Notes under the pieces: model-generated
Databases searched by the model: none
The model's input: the letters and a program-made list of their open reading frames with translations, nothing else
What the model was told of the DNA's origin: nothing
Shown here: positions 1-5,844 of the stretch, in pieces
Position numbering within the stretch: the first letter of the stretch is position 1
Layout: every line of letters begins with the position of its first letter
NCBI GenBank assembly: GCA_038245795.1
Contig: JBBRSC010000188.1
Location: 1-6,717 of the forward strand
Length of the DNA stretch: 6,717 nucleotides
Direction of reading: 5' to 3'
Origin: JBBRSC01 sp038245795
GTDB lineage: Bacteria > Actinomycetota > Acidimicrobiia > Acidimicrobiales > Microtrichaceae
Translations under genes and position numbers: made by a program

Positions 1-665
1 GAATCACCTCGGGGCGACGCGCTCAACCCTACGGATCGGGCGTCGACGACGCGCTCGCTGTCGCCGATCGACATCCTGGGCGATTTCTCGTGGCCGCCAT
101 GGTGGTCGATACCGATCGACCGACCCGCAATGCCGTCACCGTTCGACGTCTCGCCGAACATCGCCGTCTCGCCATGGTCCGCATCGCGCCGCTGTTCACC
201 CAGGTACCCATCAACGCGGCGGTCCACTACCCGATCTACGCGGTTTGCGAGGAGCTGGGGATTCCCGTCGGGATCAACATCGGCGTCCCCGGGCCCAAGG
301 TGCGTTCGAATGTGCAGCATCCCGAGCTCCTCGAGGATGTACTCATCGACTTTCCCAAGCTCGTTGTCATCGGCGCACACATGGGACATCCCTACGAGGA
401 ACTCCTCATGAACCTCATGCGCAAGTGGGACACGCTGTACATCTCGACGACCGCGTACGCCCCGAAGTATCTCGATCCCGCCCTCCTGCGATTCATGACC
501 ACGTCGACCTATCGTGGGCGGGTGCTCTGGGGTTCCGATGATCCGTGGTTCCCCATGGCCCGGTCCCTCAGCGAAGCACGAGCGCTGGGCCTCGACGCGG
601 AGGCCTTGGCGCTCTTTCTCGGGGGCACCGCCCGACGACTCCTCGATCGAACCGGAACTCCATGA
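1..665 (+). CDS. Amidohydrolase-2 family metal-dependent hydrolase, C-terminal part (5' end outside the window)
   Basis: Predicted cytoplasmic TIM-barrel hydrolase or decarboxylase of the Amidohydro_2 (ACMSD-like) superfamily; substrate unknown. The frame is open from base 3 to the TGA at 663-665, giving about 220 residues. There is no convincing start: the HPGRF motif (bases 72-86), typical of the middle of these proteins, lies upstream of the first GTG (base 90), so the gene enters from outside the window and the N-terminal metal-binding HxH is missing. Family landmarks in order are HPGRF, a P-IYAVCEELGIPV strand, a DFPKLVVIGAHMGHP block with a His at 378-380, an LMRKWDTLYISTTAYAPK segment, WGSDDP with the likely catalytic Asp at 537-539, and a closing FLGGTARRLL helix. 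Where many relatives have a metal-binding His after the LPV strand, this protein reads INIGVPGP, with Asn. I recall actinobacterial homologues that also lack it. The stop overlaps the next start as ATGA, so it is probably the upstream member of the operon. Confidence 0.85.
   Translation, partial: ITSGRRAQPYGSGVDDALAVADRHPGRFLVAAMVVDTDRPTRNAVTVRRLAEHRRLAMVRIAPLFTQVPINAAVHYPIYAVCEELGIPVGINIGVPGPKVRSNVQHPELLEDVLIDFPKLVVIGAHMGHPYEELLMNLMRKWDTLYISTTAYAPKYLDPALLRFMTTSTYRGRVLWGSDDPWFPMARSLSEARALGLDAEALALFLGGTARRLLDRTGTP
662..665 (+). promoter_or_regulatory. ATGA stop/start overlap, amidohydrolase to phosphotransferase
   Basis: The TGA of the amidohydrolase (663-665) shares bases with the ATG of the phosphotransferase (662-664). 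Upstream there is only a weak purine run (GGA about nine bases before the ATG), so initiation probably relies on ribosomes finishing the previous gene. Confidence 0.8.
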
Positions 666-1858
666 CCGACGCCACCAGCCCCGCCGATACGTCCGATGAC
701 AGTCCTGCTGGAGACAGTCCTGCTGGAGACACTCCCGCTGGGGAACCGACCTTCGTCACCACGACGACCCGTGACATGGACGCCACCCGCGGCCAGTTCG
801 CAGCGTGGCTCAACAGTGTGCTGCCAACGGGGGCGGACGCCGACGTACACGAACTCAAGGCACCGACCGCCAACGGAATGTCCAGCGAATCGTTGCTCGT
901 CGAGGCGAGTTGGAACGACGGCGGGGAGCGCACCACCGCCTCCTTGGTGGTCCGCGTGGCGCCACCGCTCACTGCGGTGCCGGTGTTTCCCAGCTACGAC
1001 TTCGACATGCAGTTCGGGCTCCTCTCGCTGGTCGCGTCTCACAGCACCGTGCCAGTCCCGAACGTCCGCTGGCTCGAGACCGATCCGTCAGCGCTCGGAT
1101 CCCCGTTCTTCGTGATGGATCGGGTCGACGGTCGGGTGCCGCCCGACAACATGCCCTACAACATGGGGAGCTGGGTGACCGAGGCCTCCGCAGCGGAACG
1201 CAACGAATTGCAGCGTTCGACCGTCGCTGCCATCGCCGGTATCCACGGCATCGACCCGGCCACAGCAGTGGGCGTCCTCGGTCCAATGCCGACCGAGCCG
1301 TTGCGTGATCACGTTGCCGGCCAACGCACCTACTACGAATGGATGCGGATCAATGATCTCGACGACGAGATCGTCGTACCGTTGATCGAGCGTTCGCTGA
1401 CCTGGCTGGAAGAGCACTGGCCCGCGGATGAGGGCCCCGGCGTCATCTCGTGGGGCGACTCGCGCATCGGCAACATCCTGTACGACGGATTCACCCCAGC
1501 AGCGGTGCTCGACTGGGAGATGGCAGCCTTTGCTCCCCGAGAAGTCGACCTGGCGTGGAGCATCTTCCTGCATCGGTTCTTCGAGGACATCGCCACCACC
1601 TTCGAGCTGGACGGCCTGCCCGACTTCTTTCGCCGCGCCGACATCGAGGCGACCTACGCCGAGATGACGGGCCATGTGCCGCAAAACATGGATTGGCACC
1701 TCATCTATGCCGCAGTGCGCCACGCCAACGTGATGTCGCGGGTGAAGATTCGCGCCATCCACTTCGGCGAAGCGGAGATGCCTGATGATCTCGACGACCT
1801 GATCATGCATCGCGCTGCACTCGAGTCGATGCTCGACGGTACCTATTGGCCCAAGTGA
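662..1858 (+). CDS. APH-fold phosphotransferase family protein (ACAD10/11-kinase-like)
   Basis: Predicted soluble small-molecule kinase of the APH (aminoglycoside phosphotransferase) fold, 398 residues. I chose the ATG at 662 because it overlaps the previous stop as ATGA; the frame is open further upstream, but only over the amidohydrolase gene. Residues 1-35 are a Pro/Asp/Ala/Gly-rich, probably disordered leader with a DSPAG, DSPAG, DTPAG repeat. The N-lobe follows (VVRVAPP near residue 98, with Arg where a Lys might be expected; hinge FVMDRVDG). The C-lobe carries WGDSRIGN (catalytic Asp266, Asn271) and VLDWEMA (metal-binding Asp284). The usual His of the HxDxxxxN catalytic loop is Trp264 here, which I recall from the large actinobacterial branch that reads WGD-R-GN. 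That branch, with PREVDLAW after LDWEMA, resembles the kinase domain of ACAD10/11, which phosphorylates 4-hydroxyacyl-CoAs. Antibiotic resistance is unlikely. Its position before glycosyltransferases leaves a polyol, lipid or sugar kinase role open, but that is inference. Confidence 0.88.
   Translation: MTDATSPADTSDDSPAGDSPAGDTPAGEPTFVTTTTRDMDATRGQFAAWLNSVLPTGADADVHELKAPTANGMSSESLLVEASWNDGGERTTASLVVRVAPPLTAVPVFPSYDFDMQFGLLSLVASHSTVPVPNVRWLETDPSALGSPFFVMDRVDGRVPPDNMPYNMGSWVTEASAAERNELQRSTVAAIAGIHGIDPATAVGVLGPMPTEPLRDHVAGQRTYYEWMRINDLDDEIVVPLIERSLTWLEEHWPADEGPGVISWGDSRIGNILYDGFTPAAVLDWEMAAFAPREVDLAWSIFLHRFFEDIATTFELDGLPDFFRRADIEATYAEMTGHVPQNMDWHLIYAAVRHANVMSRVKIRAIHFGEAEMPDDLDDLIMHRAALESMLDGTYWPK
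698..742 (+). repeat. Three tandem 15-base units coding DSPAG-DSPAG-DTPAG
   Basis: The unit gacagtcctgctgga occurs exactly at 698-712 and 713-727. A diverged third copy at 728-742 reads gacactcccgctggg. The period is five codons, so the reading frame is preserved. It lies in the disordered N-terminal leader of the phosphotransferase and probably arose by replication slippage. Confidence 0.9.
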
Positions 1859-1877
1859 CGTATTGGACCGAGTGACC
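1844..1877 (+). repeat. 17-base near-duplication across the phosphotransferase stop and mptB start
   Basis: Copy one, tattggcccaagtgacg (1844-1860), and copy two, tattggaccgagtgacc (1861-1877), are directly adjacent and match at 14 of 17 positions. Each contains a GTGA. The TGA in copy one ends the phosphotransferase; the GTG in copy two is the likely mptB start. A single ancestral GTGA overlap, like the ATGA overlaps at the other three junctions, would have been split apart by this duplication. Confidence 0.75.
1855..1875 (+). CDS. Possible six-codon minicistron linking phosphotransferase and mptB
   Basis: GTG at 1855 overlaps the phosphotransferase stop as GTGA. It reads six codons (Met/Val-T-Y-W-T-E) to a TGA at 1873-1875, which in turn overlaps the mptB GTG (1872) as GTGA. 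The peptide copies the phosphotransferase tail (TYWPK-stop against TYWTE-stop), as expected from the 17-base duplication. If translated, it would restore coupling across the 13-base gap. It could equally be a chance result of the duplication; nothing in the sequence proves translation. Confidence 0.25.
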   Translation: MTYWTE

Positions 1878-3422
1878 CGGCCGCCGGACGCAACTGCGCG
1901 TGAAAAGGCACCCCCCCGGTACCTATTCACGCGCGGTTCGTTGAAGGCGGCGCGCCCGTGGATCGTGGTCGGGTTCGTCGGTGCATGCATCGCCGTCGCC
2001 GCCGGCTCCTACGACCGTCCGGGCCCCGGCCGATCGCTGCTCGGCGAACGGTTCACGTTCGGTGATGCATCCGGCGTCGTTCGAGATGCTGGCCTCGGGG
2101 TGGCGAGCGTGATCTGCATGGCCGGCATTGGCGTGTTGAGCCTGGCATGGGTACGACTCGCGGCCGCCTGGCGAGCTACCGACGACCGCCCGACCCCCGG
2201 ACATACCCTCGGAATCATCGGCGTCTGGGCGCTGCCCTTCGCTCTCGGACCAGCGCTGTTCTCGGCCGACATCTTCTCCTATGCCGCGCAGGGCCAGATC
2301 GTCGCCGCCGGGCTCGACCCCTACCGCTCAACGGCTGCTGACCTCCCTGCGACATCACCGGTCATCGATCTCGTGGCGCCGATCTGGAGAGACACGCCGT
2401 CACCGTACGGACCGCTGTGGTCACGACTCTCTGGATGGGCTGCACACGTGGGTGGCGACGACCCATTCCGGACCGTGACCATGCTCCGCCTGTTGGCCCT
2501 GGCGTCGGTGATCGTGATCGCCTGGGCCGCGGTCACTCTTGCGCAGGATTCCCGGCGGCCTGCGTTCGTGGTCCTGATCACGGTTGGCAATCCCCTCGTG
2601 CTGATGCACCTGATCTCGGGTGGCCACAACGAAGCACCGATGCTGGCGGTGCTACTCGTCGCCTTCGTCCTGGCACGCCGATCGGCCTGGGTGCCGGCGC
2701 TGATGCTGGCAGGGGTCGCGACCGCCATCAAGGCCCCGGCGGCAGTGGGAGCAGTCGCACTGGGTTGGGCCATGTTCGCGAAGGCCGATTCGCCGCCATC
2801 CTGGCGTCAGCGTGGCTTGGGACTGGCGACTGCCGGTGCCATCGGCGGCGGGACCCTCGCGCTCGTCACCTGGATCACAGGCCTCGGATGGGGATGGATC
2901 TCCACGCTCACCACCCCCGGCCCGAGCCGCGCCATCACCGCGCCCGTGCGCGGGCTCGGCTTCGCCGTGGCGCAACTCACCGGCCCATTCGGACACCTGA
3001 CCACCCGCGCTGAGGTGGTCGCAGTCACCGGCCCGATCGGGGTCGCGCTCACCGTCGGGGCGGTGGGGGCGGTGCTCTGGTGGCGACGCGACTCAACGGT
3101 GATCGAACTCACGGGATGGCTGGCCCTCGCGGCGGTGCTCTTCGGGCCGTCGCTTTACCCGTGGTACCTCATTGCCCCGGTGGTCTGCGTCGGGCTGACT
3201 CCGAGTGATCGCCGCGATACCTATGACGCCTGGCGATGGCGCATGATCGCTGTGGTGTCGATCTCGCTCAGCGCGGCGCAGCTTCCTTCGGGCGCCAGCG
3301 TGATCTATCTCCTCGGTGCCGTCGGCCCATGGGCGTCCGCCCTACTCTGGGGGACGCTCGTGGGGTACGGCGTCGCAACGCACCCCGAACGCCGCGAGCT
3401 CTCGAAGCACGCGACGATATGA
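1872..3422 (+). CDS. mptB: MptB-like polyprenol-phosphomannose-dependent alpha-1,6-mannosyltransferase (GT-C membrane protein)
   Basis: Predicted polytopic membrane transferase, 516 residues, that would move mannose from a polyprenyl-phosphate carrier onto a growing alpha-1,6 mannan or lipoglycan backbone on the outer face of the membrane. Family landmarks, numbered from the GTG at 1872: LFSADIFSYAAQGQIVAAG, with Asp133 in the first long loop where GT-C enzymes keep their catalytic acid; DPY at 149-151; SPYGPLW from 177; NPLVLMHLISGGHNEAPM, with His252-Asn253-Glu254; TAIKAPAAVGA; and a YPWYLIAP motif near 429. About a dozen hydrophobic segments fill the rest. Start choice: TTG at 1863 is also in frame, but GTG at 1872 is a stronger start, has GGA at 1865-1867 just upstream, and matches the GTGA logic of the 17-base duplication. 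The stop overlaps the next gene as ATGA. Mycobacterial and corynebacterial MptB acts in lipomannan synthesis; the acceptor in this organism is unknown, so the gene symbol denotes family only. Confidence 0.8.
   Translation: MTRPPDATAREKAPPRYLFTRGSLKAARPWIVVGFVGACIAVAAGSYDRPGPGRSLLGERFTFGDASGVVRDAGLGVASVICMAGIGVLSLAWVRLAAAWRATDDRPTPGHTLGIIGVWALPFALGPALFSADIFSYAAQGQIVAAGLDPYRSTAADLPATSPVIDLVAPIWRDTPSPYGPLWSRLSGWAAHVGGDDPFRTVTMLRLLALASVIVIAWAAVTLAQDSRRPAFVVLITVGNPLVLMHLISGGHNEAPMLAVLLVAFVLARRSAWVPALMLAGVATAIKAPAAVGAVALGWAMFAKADSPPSWRQRGLGLATAGAIGGGTLALVTWITGLGWGWISTLTTPGPSRAITAPVRGLGFAVAQLTGPFGHLTTRAEVVAVTGPIGVALTVGAVGAVLWWRRDSTVIELTGWLALAAVLFGPSLYPWYLIAPVVCVGLTPSDRRDTYDAWRWRMIAVVSISLSAAQLPSGASVIYLLGAVGPWASALLWGTLVGYGVATHPERRELSKHATI
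3419..3422 (+). promoter_or_regulatory. ATGA stop/start overlap, mptB to first GT87 gene
   Basis: The mptB stop TGA (3420-3422) overlaps the ATG at 3419-3421. No Shine-Dalgarno sequence at good spacing is visible, which points to translational coupling. A second in-frame ATG at 3428 is a weaker alternative start. Confidence 0.8.
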
Positions 3423-4633
3423 CCGACATGGCAGACATCACGACCCCCTTGATCCCGCCACGGGTGTCCCGTTGGGCGTGGGCATTGGTGCCGCTGTCGA
3501 CCGCGCTGGTGTTGGCCGGGTACTGGACCCGCACCTACCGCCAGCGAATCGACTTCAACATCTACTACGAAGCCGTCCGCTTCGGTCGGACCCATTCCAT
3601 CTACGACTACTACAACGCAGAGTTCCCGAAACTGGGATTCACCTATCCTCCGTTTGCGGCGCTGGTGATCCGGCCCCTCACCCTGCTCGACCAGCCCATC
3701 GCCGAGCACCTGTGGCTGATCCTGGGGCTGGCGCTGTCAGCGGTGTTCCTGTGCATCATCGTGCCCCGGTTGGACTGGCCACCGTCGTGGCGGCCGATCG
3801 GCGTGCCGCTATCGATCGCAGCTGGCATGTGGACCATCCCCGTGACGCTCACCGCCAGCATCGGCCAGATCAATGCCATCATCGCCGTGGCCATTGCGGT
3901 CGACGCCGTGCTCCTGAAACGCCGCGCTCGCTGGACAGGGCTCGGCATCGGTTTCGCAGCCGCCATGAAGCTGACCCCCGGCATCCTGATTCCGTTCCTG
4001 ATTCTCGCCGGTCGACGGCGCGAGGCAGCGATTGCGACCGGTTCGTTCGGTGCCTTCACCCTCCTCGGAGTGATCGTGCATCCCCAGGACTCGTGGCGGT
4101 TCTGGAGCAAGGAGCTGTGGGCCACCGATCGCGTGGGCCCGTTCGGCAGCGCGCTCAACAACTCAGTACGCCGCATCGTGACGTTCACCCACTTCTCGGA
4201 TCGAGTGCAGATGATGATGTGGTTGGCCCTGGTCCTGGTGATTGTGGCGATCGGTACCCGGCGTGCCCTCGCCGCCTACCGCCACGGCCAGATCATGATG
4301 GCCATCACGCTGATGATGCTCGTGTCCTACATCGTGTCGCCCATCACCTGGGCGCACCATCTCTACTTCCTCATCCCCGCGGCCATTGCGTGGCTCATCA
4401 CGGCCCCGCGGCTCATCGCCATCATCACGGCCGTTCCGCTGGCCTGGCCACTGATCGATCCCATGCGATCCGCCATGGGACCTCCGCGTCTGATCTCGAT
4501 GGTCCTGTTGTTGCTCCTCCTCCCCACCGGTCGACGGCACCCCGAACCCAACGATCCAGATCCGGGCAACGATGACGCTCCTGAACAGCGTCATGATCAG
4601 GTGGGCCTGGACGCGTCGATGAGCTCCCGATGA
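3419..4633 (+). CDS. GT87-family (DUF2029) polyprenyl-phosphate-sugar glycosyltransferase, copy A
   Basis: Predicted integral-membrane GT-C transferase of 404 residues, related to PimE and MptC-type alpha-1,2-mannosyltransferases. It would use polyprenyl-phosphomannose on the outer face of the membrane. Visible marks: a first membrane segment at about residues 18-36; RIDFNIYYEA with Asp45, placed like the catalytic Asp of PimE; FTYPPFAAL from 74; SIGQIN from 147; KLTPGILIPFLILAGRRR from 184; SWRFW, ELWATDRVG and NNSVRR in a long loop; SPITWAHHLYF from 307 with His313-His314; about ten hydrophobic segments in all; and a charged, Pro/Asp-rich tail of about 35 residues, probably cytoplasmic. The ATG at 3419 is preferred because of the ATGA overlap; the frame is open upstream to 3236, but only inside mptB. 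It is a tandem paralogue of the next gene, with the same length and roughly 60% identity by eye. Exact linkage and acceptor cannot be read from sequence. Confidence 0.85.
   Translation: MTDMADITTPLIPPRVSRWAWALVPLSTALVLAGYWTRTYRQRIDFNIYYEAVRFGRTHSIYDYYNAEFPKLGFTYPPFAALVIRPLTLLDQPIAEHLWLILGLALSAVFLCIIVPRLDWPPSWRPIGVPLSIAAGMWTIPVTLTASIGQINAIIAVAIAVDAVLLKRRARWTGLGIGFAAAMKLTPGILIPFLILAGRRREAAIATGSFGAFTLLGVIVHPQDSWRFWSKELWATDRVGPFGSALNNSVRRIVTFTHFSDRVQMMMWLALVLVIVAIGTRRALAAYRHGQIMMAITLMMLVSYIVSPITWAHHLYFLIPAAIAWLITAPRLIAIITAVPLAWPLIDPMRSAMGPPRLISMVLLLLLLPTGRRHPEPNDPDPGNDDAPEQRHDQVGLDASMSSR
3932..4030 (+). repeat. Highly conserved core tract shared by the two GT87 paralogues, copy A
   Basis: These 99 bases match 5113-5211 at 93 positions, and all six differences are synonymous third-codon changes. 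The encoded 33 residues (WTGLGIGFAAAMKLTPG through RRREAA) are identical, and the longest exact run is about 35 bases. The flanking parts of the two genes differ far more. Confidence 0.85.
4572..4594 (+). other. Perfect 8-bp inverted repeat near the end of the first GT87 gene
   Basis: The arm atgacgct (4572-4579) pairs with agcgtcat (4587-4594) around a seven-base loop. An alternative pairing of cctga (4580-4584) with tcagg (4597-4601) would compete with it. It lies 35 bases before the start of the second GT87 gene, inside the charged-tail codons of the first. No T-run follows, so it is not a typical intrinsic terminator; an mRNA hairpin affecting the A/B expression ratio is possible but unproven. 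Confidence 0.4.
4630..4633 (+). promoter_or_regulatory. ATGA stop/start overlap between the two GT87 genes
   Basis: The stop of copy A (TGA, 4631-4633) shares bases with the ATG of copy B (4630-4632). The preceding sequence has only a weak GATGAG purine run, so coupled translation is likely and would keep the two enzymes at related levels. Confidence 0.8.
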
Positions 4634-5844
4634 CCGACACCGCAACCCGGCGGAGCTGGGTCTGGCTGCTCGTCCCGATGTCCACGGCGTTGCTCTGCGC
4701 GGAATTCTGGAACCGCAACTACACACGACGCATCGATTTCCACATCTACTACGAGGCGTTGCAGTTCGGCGACCACAACTCGCTGTACAACTACCTGTTT
4801 CCGTACTTCCCGTTGGGCTTCACCTATCCGCCGTTCGCAGCCGTGGTGATGCGCCCGCTCAGCCAACTCGACCGGCTGGTCGCAGAGAAATTGTGGCTGG
4901 TGACCGCCGCGGTGTTGTCGGCAGCGTTCCTTTGTCTCATCATTCCGTTGCTCGATTGGAAGCCCACATGGCGACGTCTCGGCATCCCGCTGACGGTGGC
5001 GGCGAGCCTGTGGTTCGTGCCCATCACCCTCACGGTCAGCATCGGCCAGATCAACGCCTTCATCGCCGTGGCCATCGCCATCGACGTGGTGCTGCTCCAT
5101 CGTCATTCGCGTTGGACAGGCCTCGGCATCGGTTTCGCCGCCGCCATGAAGCTGACGCCCGGCATCCTGATTCCGTTCCTGATTCTCGCCGGCCGACGCC
5201 GCGAAGCAGCGCTCTCCGCCGGTTCATTCGTGGCGTTCTCGGCCGTCGGGGCGCTGGTTCGGCCCCACGATTCGTGGCGTTTCTGGACCACCGAACTGTG
5301 GGCCACCGACCGGGTCGGCCCCTACGACAGCACCATGAACAACTCGATACGACGAGCCGTGACGTGGACCGGCGCATCCGATCGCGTGCAGTTCGTGCTG
5401 TGGGCACTCCTGGCCGTCTGCTTCGTGGGCCTGGGGTTGCGACGTGCCCTCGCGGCGCATCGCAACGGCAACACCCTGATCGCCGTGACCCTCATGATGT
5501 TGGCGTCATATGTTGTCTCGCCGATCACCTGGGCGCACCATCTCTACTTCGTGATCCCGGCCGTCTTGGCATGGCTCATGACGACGCCCCGATGGGTGGC
5601 AGCCGTCACGGCATTGCCGTTCTTGTGGGCCGTGATCGACCCGATCCAGATCGGACTCGGTGAGCTGGCGCCCATCCCCCGGATGATCGTCCTCGTGATC
5701 CTGTTGGTGTTCCTCCCGACGTCGAAGCGCTACGCCATTCCTGGAGAACCGACCGACGCGCCAGTCGGTGCAGTGCCGCGTGATGATCAGTTCGCCGACG
5801 TCGAGCTACGACCGGGTCAGCCGGCGTCCGCAACCATGGGCTGA
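4630..5844 (+). CDS. GT87-family (DUF2029) polyprenyl-phosphate-sugar glycosyltransferase, copy B
   Basis: Tandem paralogue of the preceding gene and also 404 residues. Its N-terminus is about ten residues shorter and its tail about ten longer, so the equal length is partly coincidence. The same landmarks appear: RIDFHIYYEA with Asp36 as the candidate catalytic acid; FTYPPFAAV from 64; SIGQINAFIAVAIAID from 137; KLTPGILIPFLILAGRRR from 174; ELWATDRVGPY and NNSIRR; SPITWAHHLYF from 297 with His303-His304; and about ten hydrophobic segments. The hydrophilic tail (from about residue 362) differs completely from that of copy A. Divergence is concentrated in the loop just after the catalytic Asp (QFGDHNSLYNYLFPYFPLG against RFGRTHSIYDYYNAEFPKLG) and in the 240-280 region, which suggests a different acceptor or a sequential step. 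It is the last + strand gene, and its 3' end overlaps the converging dehydrogenase gene by 28 bases. Confidence 0.85.
   Translation: MTDTATRRSWVWLLVPMSTALLCAEFWNRNYTRRIDFHIYYEALQFGDHNSLYNYLFPYFPLGFTYPPFAAVVMRPLSQLDRLVAEKLWLVTAAVLSAAFLCLIIPLLDWKPTWRRLGIPLTVAASLWFVPITLTVSIGQINAFIAVAIAIDVVLLHRHSRWTGLGIGFAAAMKLTPGILIPFLILAGRRREAALSAGSFVAFSAVGALVRPHDSWRFWTTELWATDRVGPYDSTMNNSIRRAVTWTGASDRVQFVLWALLAVCFVGLGLRRALAAHRNGNTLIAVTLMMLASYVVSPITWAHHLYFVIPAVLAWLMTTPRWVAAVTALPFLWAVIDPIQIGLGELAPIPRMIVLVILLVFLPTSKRYAIPGEPTDAPVGAVPRDDQFADVELRPGQPASATMG
5113..5211 (+). repeat. Highly conserved core tract shared by the two GT87 paralogues, copy B
   Basis: Partner of 3932-4030: 93 of 99 bases match and the protein is identical. 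A second short tract, 5518-5550 against 4337-4369 (SPITWAHHLYF), matches at 32 of 33 bases. Confidence 0.85.
5817..5844. other. 28-base tail-to-tail overlap of convergent genes
   Basis: The last residues of GT87 copy B (PGQPASATMG, + strand) and of the alcohol dehydrogenase (TQPMVADAG, - strand) are coded by the same bases. No intrinsic terminator can therefore sit between the genes; each transcript must end inside or beyond the other gene, giving antisense 3' ends. Confidence 0.8.

Noticed and set aside
545..661. Upstream extension of the phosphotransferase to 545
   Set aside because: The extra residues are Arg and Pro rich and only arise by reading the amidohydrolase gene out of frame. The ATG at 662 gives the usual ATGA overlap.
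1863..1871. TTG at 1863 as the mptB start
   Set aside because: It is possible, but TTG is a weaker start with no upstream purine signal. GTG at 1872 fits the overlap pattern better, and the difference is only three residues.
1088..1990. Long open frame on the - strand opposite the phosphotransferase (300 codons)
   Set aside because: It lies wholly antisense to a gene with clear kinase motifs, its translation is rich in His, Gly and Arg with no domain I recognise, and long antisense frames are normal in high-GC DNA.
3236..3418. Upstream extension of GT87 copy A to 3236
   Set aside because: The added residues are out-of-frame mptB sequence, and the paralogue starts at the equivalent of 3419.
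3316..4575. Long + strand open frame out of phase with GT87 copy A (419 codons)
   Set aside because: The translation is Arg, His, Pro and Ser rich with no membrane segments or motifs. The GT87 frame has strong family motifs, and its paralogue confirms it.
4572..4610. Intrinsic terminator between the GT87 genes
   Set aside because: The stem has no following T-run and lies inside coding sequence of tightly overlapping genes.
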